A stretch of 64,000 bases of DNA. Source: Pedobacter sp. PAMC26386 (GTDB lineage: Bacteria > Bacteroidota > Bacteroidia > Sphingobacteriales > Sphingobacteriaceae). Below are positions 18,393-26,295 of the stretch, piece by piece. Within the stretch, counting starts at the first letter, position 1. Every line of letters starts with the position of its first letter. The stretch is from positions 4,179,067 through 4,243,066 of the forward strand of contig CP060294.1 in the NCBI GenBank assembly GCA_014302835.1, given 5' to 3'. A program made the position numbers and the translations under genes. The notes beneath the pieces are model-generated. The model worked only from the letters and a program-made list of their open reading frames with translations. It ran no database searches and was not told the origin of the DNA.

Positions 18393-19324
18393 AACAGGAC
18401 TTCCCTAAGCTTGGGATTAAGTTGCTGTGCAGACTGTTTGGCAAAACAAGACATGCTTATTATGATCATCAATGGAGGCTACAGGATGAAGGATTAAAAG
18501 ATGAGATCGTTTTGCAGCATGTGATTGATATCCGCAAAACGCAAAAAAGAATAGGTACTTTAAAACTACATTTTATGTTGCACAAGCCCTTAGAAAAACA
18601 CGGTATCAAAATTGGCCGGGACTATCTCTTCGGACTGATGCGGGAACATAGCCTACATATCAGACAACGAAGAAGAAATGCGGTAACCACCAATTCAAGG
18701 CATTGGATGCGTAAATACAATAATCTGATCAAAGAATTGAGCATCAATCATCCTGAACAGGTTTGGGTAAGCGATATTACTTATATACATCTTAAAAAAC
18801 AATGGGGCTATCTCAGCCTGATCACAGATGCCTATTCTAAAAAAATCATGGGATGGGCCTTCAGGACAGATCTTTCGGCTCAGGGCTGCATAGATGCACT
18901 GGAAATGGCAATAAGCAATAGGAAGTACCCTCAAAAAGACCTTATACATCATTCCGACAGAGGATCGCAATATTGCAGCAAAGGATATATAGATCTGCTG
19001 ACAGATAGTAAGATAGCAGTTAGTATGACAGAAAAAGGAGACCCATATGAGAACGCTATTGCAGAGCGCGTTAATGGGATCTTAAAAGCAGAGTTTGATC
19101 TCTATGGATCTAATGCTGGACTGAGAGAAACTAATGGAAGGATAAGAGAGAGTATTCAGACGTATAACCACAGTAGACCACATGCTAGTTGCGATTATCT
19201 AACACCCGAACAGGCTCATCTTAAACAAGGAGAGCTTAAAAAAAGATGGAAACCCAAAAAATACAAACTAAAAGAAAATACAACTTGTATAAGTCAAACA
19301 GGAATTACAAATTTGCTTGTATAG
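18389..19324 (+). CDS. IS3-family OrfB, DDE transposase catalytic subunit
   Basis: This 311-residue protein is the integrase-like catalytic part. The N-terminal region matches the HTH_21 domain seen in OrfB proteins (RIGTLKLHFMLH). The DDE triad is complete: Asp129 in WVSDITYI, Asp190 in HHSDRGSQY and Glu226 in ENAIAERVNG, with the typical 35-residue spacing between the last two. The C-terminal rve_3 block YNHSRPHASCDYLTPEQAH is intact. It is best made as an OrfAB fusion through the frameshift at 18359; the ATG at 18389 could also allow independent synthesis. Confidence 0.95.
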   Translation: MKQDFPKLGIKLLCRLFGKTRHAYYDHQWRLQDEGLKDEIVLQHVIDIRKTQKRIGTLKLHFMLHKPLEKHGIKIGRDYLFGLMREHSLHIRQRRRNAVTTNSRHWMRKYNNLIKELSINHPEQVWVSDITYIHLKKQWGYLSLITDAYSKKIMGWAFRTDLSAQGCIDALEMAISNRKYPQKDLIHHSDRGSQYCSKGYIDLLTDSKIAVSMTEKGDPYENAIAERVNGILKAEFDLYGSNAGLRETNGRIRESIQTYNHSRPHASCDYLTPEQAHLKQGELKKRWKPKKYKLKENTTCISQTGITNLLV

Positions 19325-19349
19325 TCAATTCAAAATTAATTCAATAACC

Positions 19350-19374
19350 TGTATAGCTATACGAGGATAAGACA
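19350..19374 (-). repeat. Right terminal inverted repeat of the IS
   Basis: Read inward on the minus strand it begins TGTCTTATCCT and ends AGCTATACA, matching the left end at 18 of 25 positions. The AAA that follows may be the target duplication. Confidence 0.8.
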
Positions 19375-19395
19375 AAAAAAGATTTCTGCTTAACT

Positions 19396-19439
19396 CTAGT
19401 CCACGTCTAGTCCACATCTAGTCCACGTTTAGTCCACCT
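19396..19439 (+). repeat. Four tandem 11-bp repeats, unit CTAGTCCACGT
   Basis: The copies are at 19396, 19407, 19418 and 19429: CTAGTCCACGT, CTAGTCCACAT, CTAGTCCACGT and TTAGTCCACCT. An inverted copy of the core (ACGTGGACT) follows at 19452-19460. The 11-bp period puts each copy on the same face of the helix. The array starts 22 bp outside the IS and lies about 220 bp before the second FecI sigma gene, in the 284-bp gap from the IS to that gene, which has no ORF. It may be a multi-site operator. Confidence 0.8.
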
Positions 19440-19624
19440 TTTATCGTAAATACGTGGACTTACCCTGTATCTATTGTGTATTTGATATGCATTCATTCTG
19501 AACCATACCTAATCTGATTAGATCCTTGCTATTATTTTAATCTTTAACCTATCCCGTAATAATTATACCAGTCAAAAAACAGCCCTTTTATTTTTTACGT
19601 AACATTAAGACAATATCAGTACCT

Positions 19625-19632
19625 TAACTTTG
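19625..19632 (+). promoter_or_regulatory. Candidate -7 promoter box TAACTTTG before FecI
   Basis: TAACTTTG fits the Bacteroidota housekeeping -7 consensus TAnnTTTG exactly. It lies 26 bp before the ATG of the second FecI gene, at the right distance for a short leader. A matching -33 TTTG element is not evident, so the assignment is tentative. Confidence 0.5.
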
Positions 19633-19658
19633 TCGAAATCTAAATTACCAACACAGCT

Positions 19659-20201
19659 ATGGATCTGATAACTTCCTTAAAACAGGGCGATCAAACTGCA
19701 ATGGAAATTATTTATAAAAAACATTGGGAGCAGGTTTTTGACGCAGCCTACAAACGTGTTGGGACAGAAGACATTGCACAAGATATCACGCAGGATGTCT
19801 TTATCTCCTTATGGGAAAAACGGGAAACACTTGAAATCAGAGAATCATTAACAGCCTATTTGATGGGCTGTGTAAAATACCGGGTTATTAATTATTTCAA
19901 AGCTAACCTGACCAAAGCAAAATACAGAGAAGATTTATATGCTTTAACGGGTAACATCTCCCCCCTTTATCCAACTAATGAACTGGCAGTCAAAGAAATT
20001 CATAAAGAATTGGATGAAGCCATAGCTGAACTTCCAAAACAGATGCGTGTGATCTTTTCTATGAGTAGAAAACAGGAAAAATCAAATAACGAGATCTCTA
20101 CAGAACTTAACCTGTCCATACAGACTGTTAAAAACCAATTGACCGCAGCATTAAAAATTATCAGAAAAAGACTCGCTTATCTGACGGTGTTCTTCTTTTA
20201 A
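19659..20201 (+). CDS. ECF sigma factor, FecI-like (second cassette)
   Basis: This 180-residue sigma factor has region 2 at about 10-75 (including DITQDVFISLWEKRE) and region 4 at about 122-172 (NNEISTELNLSIQTVKNQLTAALK). It is expected to activate the following SusC/SusD/phosphatase genes when FecR releases it. It ends in a short hydrophobic tail (YLTVFFF), echoing the longer tail of the first FecI. The ATG is 26 bp after a good -7 box, and 11-bp repeats and an IS3 element lie further upstream. FecR follows after 68 bp. Confidence 0.92.
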   Translation: MDLITSLKQGDQTAMEIIYKKHWEQVFDAAYKRVGTEDIAQDITQDVFISLWEKRETLEIRESLTAYLMGCVKYRVINYFKANLTKAKYREDLYALTGNISPLYPTNELAVKEIHKELDEAIAELPKQMRVIFSMSRKQEKSNNEISTELNLSIQTVKNQLTAALKIIRKRLAYLTVFFF

Positions 20202-20269
20202 CATAAGGGTAACTTAACGTTAACACACAGAGCCGGTACTACTTACAGTTCTAAGTGACTAGTTGGTAG

Positions 20270-21247
20270 ATGGAAGACAAAAGGCTTGCAGAAGATCTGC
20301 TAAAAAAATATTTAGATGCTAAAGCTACTCCTAAAGAAATTGAACAGGTTGAAAACTGGTACAATGCTTATGATGGGAAAAATGAGGTATTAGGTCAGAG
20401 CAGAAAAGCTGTGATCGAACGCCGGATGCTGGCTAATTTAAAACAGCATATCCATAAACAACATACTCATCCGCCCGCTAAATCAAAGATAACTTTTCTC
20501 CGCAATACAACATTCCTTCGGATTGCAGCAACCACAATCATCGTTTGCGGTATTGGTTTTGGCTACTGGAAAATCACGCCTCATGTACAACAAAAAAACT
20601 TGCTGCCTGCCCCGTCAATAACCAGCACCAGTACCACCGAAAAGAAAACAATCAGACTGGGCGATGGCTCTGAAATCACTTTAAGTCAGTCCAGCAGGTT
20701 ATCTTACCCTGCAAAATTCGCTTCTTCACTCAGAGAAATCTCTTTAGAAGAGGGAGAAGCTTTTTTCAAAATCGCACATGAAGAAAAGCGCCCGTTTAAT
20801 GTCCGCTTACCAGGCAAACTCTATACAAAAGTATTAGGAACCTCGTTTACGATCCGTGCTTTTAAAGCTTCCAATTCAATGAATATTTCAGTAAGCACCG
20901 GAAAAGTAGCTGTCGGGAATAAAAACCAGGTATTCGGCACCTTGATTAAAGGTCAGCAGATTACTTACGACAAGAATAAAGAAACGGCGATCATCAGTCA
21001 GACACCTGTTACAGATACCAGGATTGTATTTGAAGGAATGAATCTTCAGCAAGCCTTGAAAAAATTAGAATATATCTACACTATCAAAATCGATCTGAAT
21101 CCTGCCGCACTTGGAGAACTCGGCTGTACAGCAACATTTCACAGCAAACAGACCCCGGAAGAAATTCTCAACATTATCTGCAGCCTGTACAATCTGAAAT
21201 ATAAGACAACCCCTGATCATAAATCATTTAAAATCGATAAGCAATGA
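20270..21247 (+). CDS. FecR-family anti-sigma factor (second cassette)
   Basis: This 325-residue inner-membrane regulator pairs with the FecI above. The cytosolic N-terminal part (1-80) has the ATPKEIEQVENWY block typical of these anti-sigma factors. One membrane segment lies at about 85-103 (IAATTIIVCGIGFGYW). The periplasmic FecR domain follows (about 122-215, IRLGDGSEITLSQSS and EGEAFFKIAHEEKRPF), then the DUF4974-type C-terminus (about 250-325). The STN domain of the next gene is its expected partner. Confidence 0.92.
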   Translation: MEDKRLAEDLLKKYLDAKATPKEIEQVENWYNAYDGKNEVLGQSRKAVIERRMLANLKQHIHKQHTHPPAKSKITFLRNTTFLRIAATTIIVCGIGFGYWKITPHVQQKNLLPAPSITSTSTTEKKTIRLGDGSEITLSQSSRLSYPAKFASSLREISLEEGEAFFKIAHEEKRPFNVRLPGKLYTKVLGTSFTIRAFKASNSMNISVSTGKVAVGNKNQVFGTLIKGQQITYDKNKETAIISQTPVTDTRIVFEGMNLQQALKKLEYIYTIKIDLNPAALGELGCTATFHSKQTPEEILNIICSLYNLKYKTTPDHKSFKIDKQ

Positions 21248-21340
21248 ACACCTAATCTTCATGCATTAACCGGTGCTGATCAGATCGGCCCGTTCCTCAT
21301 TTCACACACCTTTTAATTAACGCAAAAATCAATTAACAAT

Positions 21341-24300
21341 ATGAAAACACCCTCCTATAAGAGGTTAACAGCCCTTTATAAAGCCATGAAGTATTCTTTA
21401 TTAATTTTCACGGTCATCTGTACTTTTTGCGGAACGCTTTTCGCTTCTGTCACTATGGCCCAGAAATTAGATCGTGCTACAGTTACTTTAACGATTACCA
21501 AAGACAAATCACAACAAGCTATTCTCAAAGAGATAGAAGCTAAGACCGGTCTTCATTTTGTTTACAATCAAGATCAGCTATCAATTAACAAACAAGCACT
21601 GAACGAGACTTTTAAAAATGAGAAAGTTGAACTGGTTTTGCATAAACTTGGATTTGAATGCCTGGAAAAAGGTGATTATGTCATCCTTAAAAAAATTCCG
21701 GTACCAGTAAAAAAAACAGATCGTACGGTTTCCGGAATAGTCAAAGATTCTACCGGACTGACTATGCCAGGTGTCTCTGTAAAAGTATCAGGAACAACAA
21801 AGGGAACAACGACCAATGCGGATGGAAAATATAGCATTTCAGCTCCTGAAGAATCTTCTTTGATCTTTTCAATGATTGGTTATAAAACCAAACAAGTAAA
21901 AATTGACGGAAAAGAAATCATCAATATTGTATTGGTAGAAGACAACTCTCAGCTGAATGAAGTTGTAGTTGTTGGTTATGGTACACAAAAGAAAGCGACC
22001 ATTTCCGGAGCTGTTGCAGAAGTAGCACTGGATAAACTGGGTTCCAGATCTGTGAACGATATCGGTAGCATTTTACAGGGAAAAGCACCAGGTGTTGTGG
22101 TGGTAACTGAAAGTGGTGACCCATCGGCCACTGCAAAAGTAAACATCCGCGGACAGGGTGGTATTAACGGAGAAAGTCCTTTATATGTAATTGACGGATC
22201 ACTGTATTATGGTACACCAGTACTTAATCCAAATGACATAGAATCGATTTCAGTCTTAAAAGACGGAGCAGCCGCAATTTATGGAGCAAGGGCGTCGGGC
22301 GGGGTAATCCTGATCACGACTAAAAAAGGAGCCAACCAAAAACTGAATATTACTTTCGACGCCAAAGTGGGTACACAAACTGCCTGGAAAAAACTTAAAT
22401 CATTAAATGCTAAAGAATTTGCAGACGTTTCAAATCTGGCTGCAGATAATGCAGGTATACCCCGCAAAGATGCCTTCAATGCAGATAAATACCCTGATGG
22501 TCAGATTACCCGTGCAGATTGGATCAATGAGATTTTCAGAACCGGTCTAATCCAGGATTACAGTATGGGGATGAGCGGGGGAAACGACAAATCGAGTTTT
22601 TATCTGAGTTTCAACTACCGTAAAGCAGAAGGAACACTACTAAATACTTATGGTAACCGTTATAACTTCAGGATTAATTCTGAGCACCGTATTAACTCCT
22701 GGATGAAAGTAGGAGAAAATTTCTTCTACGATTATACGAATGGAAACGGATACAACTCCAATAATTCTAACATCAATGGAGCAAATACAAGAAGTGCATA
22801 CACAGGTACGATTATATCTGCTATTTTCTATCCTTCAAGCATTGCTCCTTATACAGAAACTGGTGCATTTTCAGGTCTGCCTCTAGCCTATGCAGGTGCC
22901 TATGGAGATATCATCAATCCTGTTGCTTATTTGAAGAGGCTTGATGTCAGCAACCCGATCAACACGATTGTTGCCAATCCTTATGCTGAACTGGATTTGG
23001 CCAAAGGGTTAAAATTCCGTTCTAACTTATCCTTAACTAAAACGTTTAACAACAGTAAAAGCTTCCAGACTAAAGTTCCTGAGATTGGTAAAATTTTCGA
23101 CTTTAATCAGCTTACCCAGACTTCTCAGGACACAAATGACCTCTTAATTGAGCAGGTTTTAACTTATGATCGCTTTTTTGGTTCACATCACCTCAATGTA
23201 ATTGGTGGTTTTTCTTATCAGAAAACACATAGAGAATACCTCAACGTTTTTGCGCAGGGTTTTGATGACGAAGCACCAAAATACCGCTACATGATCAATG
23301 CTACCAAACCATTTTTACCAGTAAGTGATGTCTCTAGCCAAGCGCTGACTTCATTCTTCGCCCGTGCAAATTATGATTACAAAAGCAAATACCTGCTTTC
23401 TTTAATTGGAAGAAGAGATGGGACTTCTTTGGTTGCACAGAAAAATCGTTTTGCTAATTATTATTCAGCATCTGCAGGATGGTTAATCAGCAGAGAAGAT
23501 TTCCTAAGTAAAACAGACTGGATCAGTAACCTGAAAATCAGGGCAAGTTATGGTTTACTGGGTAATCTTGGCAGTGTACCCAGCCAGGCGGTAAACCCTC
23601 CCCTGCAGCAAACCAATATTTATATCGGACAGACTCCGGGACAATTATTGGGTTATTACGAAAATGTCTTGTCTAATCCTGATTTAACCTGGGCTAAATC
23701 TAAACAGACCAATATCGGTCTTGATTTTGGCGTCTTCAAAAACAGGTTAAACCTGGTTGCTGATTATTTCATCAAGGATACAAAAGATATGTTGATCTAT
23801 CAGCCTTTACCTGGTACTACTGGTGTTGACGGACAATGGACAAATGGTGGTTTATCAAGAGATAAAGGCGTTGAGATTGGATTAAATTACAGCAATAAAC
23901 CAGAAGCTGCATTCCAGTACAGCATTGGTGCTACCCTGACTAAAATGAACAACAAATTAGTTTCATTGCCAAATGGACTAACCAGCCGGGCCGTAGACTT
24001 TAACGTGCGCGGTACGCTTACTCCTGTCCGTTTACAAGTTGGTGAGCCTTTATATTCTTACTATGTGGTACAAACCGATGGTATTTTCCAATCTGATGCA
24101 GAAGCTAAAAACTACAAAAATGCAAGCGGAAATATGATTCAGCCCAATGCAAAAGCCGGAGATTTCCGCTTTGTAGATGCAAACAATGACGGCAAAATTG
24201 ACAACAATGACCGGGTGTTTAAAAACAGTGCTTACCCGAATTTCTCTTATGGTTTTAGCTTCAATGCAAGCTACAAAGGGTTTGATTTAAACTTATTTGC

Positions 24301-24730
24301 ACAGGGTGTACAAGGAAACAAAGTTTTTAACGCCTTAAAATACACAGGTCTGAACGCTGGTAGTGGTCAGAATTACAACTTATTAAATGGAGTATTGGAT
24401 GCATGGAGCCCAACGAATACTGGAAGTAATCTTCCACGTATTTCCGCAAGCGATGCCAATGGAAACTTCTCTACAACATCTGATTTTTATCTGGAAAGTG
24501 GTTCTTATTTAAGATTAAAGAGTGCAACCCTAGGGTATACCTTTTCTAAAGACCTGCTGAAAACCGTTAAGATAAGTAACCTGCGTATTTATCTAACTTC
24601 AAACAATCTGTTCACGATAACTAAATATTCTGGTTTTGATCCTGAAGTAGGAATGGATGATTTTGGTGTAGATGTAGGCCGTTATCCACAAGCCAGAACC
24701 TTCCTGTTTGGAGCAAGTCTGAATTTTTAA
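21341..24730 (+). CDS. SusC/RagA TonB-dependent receptor with STN domain
   Basis: This 1129-residue receptor would import a ligand and signal to FecR. The N-terminus is long, with the hydrophobic signal core at about 17-40. The STN domain is at about 48-118 (QAILKEIEAKTGLHFVYNQ), then a carboxypeptidase-regulatory-like domain (about 127-205), the conserved LNEVVVVGYGTQKK linker, the plug (about 220-330, LYVIDGSLYYG and ASGGVILITTKKG) and the barrel. LNEVVVVGYGTQ is the textbook SusC motif. The SusD gene follows 20 bp later and then the phosphatase fusion, which suggests a phosphorylated ligand. Confidence 0.94.
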   Translation: MKTPSYKRLTALYKAMKYSLLIFTVICTFCGTLFASVTMAQKLDRATVTLTITKDKSQQAILKEIEAKTGLHFVYNQDQLSINKQALNETFKNEKVELVLHKLGFECLEKGDYVILKKIPVPVKKTDRTVSGIVKDSTGLTMPGVSVKVSGTTKGTTTNADGKYSISAPEESSLIFSMIGYKTKQVKIDGKEIINIVLVEDNSQLNEVVVVGYGTQKKATISGAVAEVALDKLGSRSVNDIGSILQGKAPGVVVVTESGDPSATAKVNIRGQGGINGESPLYVIDGSLYYGTPVLNPNDIESISVLKDGAAAIYGARASGGVILITTKKGANQKLNITFDAKVGTQTAWKKLKSLNAKEFADVSNLAADNAGIPRKDAFNADKYPDGQITRADWINEIFRTGLIQDYSMGMSGGNDKSSFYLSFNYRKAEGTLLNTYGNRYNFRINSEHRINSWMKVGENFFYDYTNGNGYNSNNSNINGANTRSAYTGTIISAIFYPSSIAPYTETGAFSGLPLAYAGAYGDIINPVAYLKRLDVSNPINTIVANPYAELDLAKGLKFRSNLSLTKTFNNSKSFQTKVPEIGKIFDFNQLTQTSQDTNDLLIEQVLTYDRFFGSHHLNVIGGFSYQKTHREYLNVFAQGFDDEAPKYRYMINATKPFLPVSDVSSQALTSFFARANYDYKSKYLLSLIGRRDGTSLVAQKNRFANYYSASAGWLISREDFLSKTDWISNLKIRASYGLLGNLGSVPSQAVNPPLQQTNIYIGQTPGQLLGYYENVLSNPDLTWAKSKQTNIGLDFGVFKNRLNLVADYFIKDTKDMLIYQPLPGTTGVDGQWTNGGLSRDKGVEIGLNYSNKPEAAFQYSIGATLTKMNNKLVSLPNGLTSRAVDFNVRGTLTPVRLQVGEPLYSYYVVQTDGIFQSDAEAKNYKNASGNMIQPNAKAGDFRFVDANNDGKIDNNDRVFKNSAYPNFSYGFSFNASYKGFDLNLFAQGVQGNKVFNALKYTGLNAGSGQNYNLLNGVLDAWSPTNTGSNLPRISASDANGNFSTTSDFYLESGSYLRLKSATLGYTFSKDLLKTVKISNLRIYLTSNNLFTITKYSGFDPEVGMDDFGVDVGRYPQARTFLFGASLNF

Positions 24731-24750
24731 ACCGTATTTAATTAAGCACA

Positions 24751-26277
24751 ATGAAAAGGAATTTACTTTATATATTAATCGCTGGTTTAACAGTTGTTGT
24801 AACCAGCAGCTCTTGTAAAAAACAATTGGATATTACTCCAGAGGGGGCACCTTCAAAGGGTAATTTCTGGAAGACCAGCAGTGATGCCGTGAAAGGCGTC
24901 AATGCGATGTACGAAATGTACGACGATGAAAACTTCTATGGTCGCGGTTTCTTTTGGTTTATTAACGCCAGTGATGATATGGTTACTGGTCGCGTAAAAG
25001 CCCAGGGAGATAACGTCAGAGACTTTAACTCTGCTTATATTGGTGGTGACTATACTGAAGGTCAGTGGAAAATGAGATATGCGTCTATCAAAAGAGCGAA
25101 TGATGTGATCCGTTACGTACCCGCTATCGAGATGGATGCTGCTTTGAAAAAGAGATTGATTGGAGAAGCTTATTTTACCAGCGGATACATGTATTTCCAG
25201 TTAGCTTCTAATTATGGTAACGCTAAAGCAGGAGTTCCTATTGTAACCAGGGCAAATATGGATGACCCTAACGCTACCCCGAGAGCAGCAAATGTGAACA
25301 TGGACTATGATTACCTGGTCAGCGAATTACAACAGGCAGCAAATTATCTTCCTTATTTTGATCAGCTGAGTCCGGCAGATTATGGTCGTCCGCACAAAGT
25401 AGCGGCATGGGCGGTATTATCTAAAGCCTTCCTGTATAAAAAAGATTATGCAAATGCAGAAAAATATGCTGATTCTGTAATCAATTTTGGTAAACGTAAC
25501 CTGATGCCAAATTTCGCTGATGTATTCAAGGCAACAAATAACTGGGGCCCGGAATATGTCTGGTCTGCTGTTTCAACACCTGCTGGTACTGGCGGCTGGG
25601 GAAGTATTCTTCCAGGTGTTATGCTCGAAAATAAAGGCTGGGGTAAATACAATGGCTGGGGATACTATGTGCCAACCAAAGAATTATATGATTCTTATCA
25701 GGCAGGTGACATCCGCCGTGAAGCGACCATCTTAAAACCTGGCGATCATTTTATGTTTTTCGGTGAAGACAAGGTTTATGCCTCTCTGAATAGCTTGTCT
25801 GGCTTCCAGTTCAGAAAATATATGGACCCGTTTAGTTTTGCTGATCCAGTTGGTAAACATATCAGTCCAAGTGGAGATCACCCGACTACAGATTTAAACC
25901 TTCCGTTGCTGCGTTTTGCAGAGGTCTTGCTGATTAAAGCAGAAGCGGCAATCATGCAACGTGGTGCTGGTGCTGGAGATACAGAATTAAACAGGATTCG
26001 TGTGAGGGCAAAACTGCCAGCTGTTAACGGAATGACATTGGCAGATCTGAAAAGAGAACGCCGCAGTGAACTTGCCGGAGAATGGGCAGACAGACATCGT
26101 GATATGGTACGCTGGGGAGATGCAGAAGCTGCTTATGCACAGCCTGCACATGGATTTAGCGGTGCAATCGTTTGGCCTGCAAGAAAATTTAATCCTCAGG
26201 TACATGATGTCTGGGCAGTTCCACAAAAGGAAATTGATAACAGCGGTGGTATAATTAAACAAAATGCCGGCTGGTAG
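24751..26277 (+). CDS. SusD/RagB-like outer-membrane lipoprotein
   Basis: This 508-residue lipoprotein caps the preceding SusC. The signal ends in a lipobox TSSSC (Cys22). Mature features are the classic SusD ones: LDITPEGAPSKGNFWKT near the start, RANDVIRYVP and GEAYFTSGYMYFQLA in the TPR-like region, and the C-terminal RRSELAGEWADRHRDMVRW block of the RagB/SusD family. It differs in type from the two other SusD proteins of the window, which carry INTDP. The phosphatase fusion gene begins 18 bp downstream, so both are surely co-transcribed. Confidence 0.94.
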   Translation: MKRNLLYILIAGLTVVVTSSSCKKQLDITPEGAPSKGNFWKTSSDAVKGVNAMYEMYDDENFYGRGFFWFINASDDMVTGRVKAQGDNVRDFNSAYIGGDYTEGQWKMRYASIKRANDVIRYVPAIEMDAALKKRLIGEAYFTSGYMYFQLASNYGNAKAGVPIVTRANMDDPNATPRAANVNMDYDYLVSELQQAANYLPYFDQLSPADYGRPHKVAAWAVLSKAFLYKKDYANAEKYADSVINFGKRNLMPNFADVFKATNNWGPEYVWSAVSTPAGTGGWGSILPGVMLENKGWGKYNGWGYYVPTKELYDSYQAGDIRREATILKPGDHFMFFGEDKVYASLNSLSGFQFRKYMDPFSFADPVGKHISPSGDHPTTDLNLPLLRFAEVLLIKAEAAIMQRGAGAGDTELNRIRVRAKLPAVNGMTLADLKRERRSELAGEWADRHRDMVRWGDAEAAYAQPAHGFSGAIVWPARKFNPQVHDVWAVPQKEIDNSGGIIKQNAGW

Positions 26278-26295
26278 ATAAATAAATTTAAGCAT

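Larger units (their letters stand above)
17812..19374 (+). mobile_element. Complete IS3-family insertion sequence, IS150-like, 1563 bp
   Basis: The element carries orfA and orfB overlapping by 4 bp in the -1 relation. Its ends are imperfect 25-bp inverted repeats: the left end starts TGTCGATTCCT and the right end, read inward, starts TGTCTTATCCT; both then share AGCTATACA. I count 18 matches of 25. It is bounded by AAA on each side (17809-17811 and 19375-19377), which fits a 3-bp target duplication but is weak evidence in A-rich DNA. The long OrfA (180 residues) suggests the IS150 group. All catalytic residues are intact, so it may be active. Confidence 0.92.

Noticed and set aside
19396..19460. 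CRISPR array
   Set aside because: The repeats are 11 bp and directly abutting, without spacers, and no cas genes are present.
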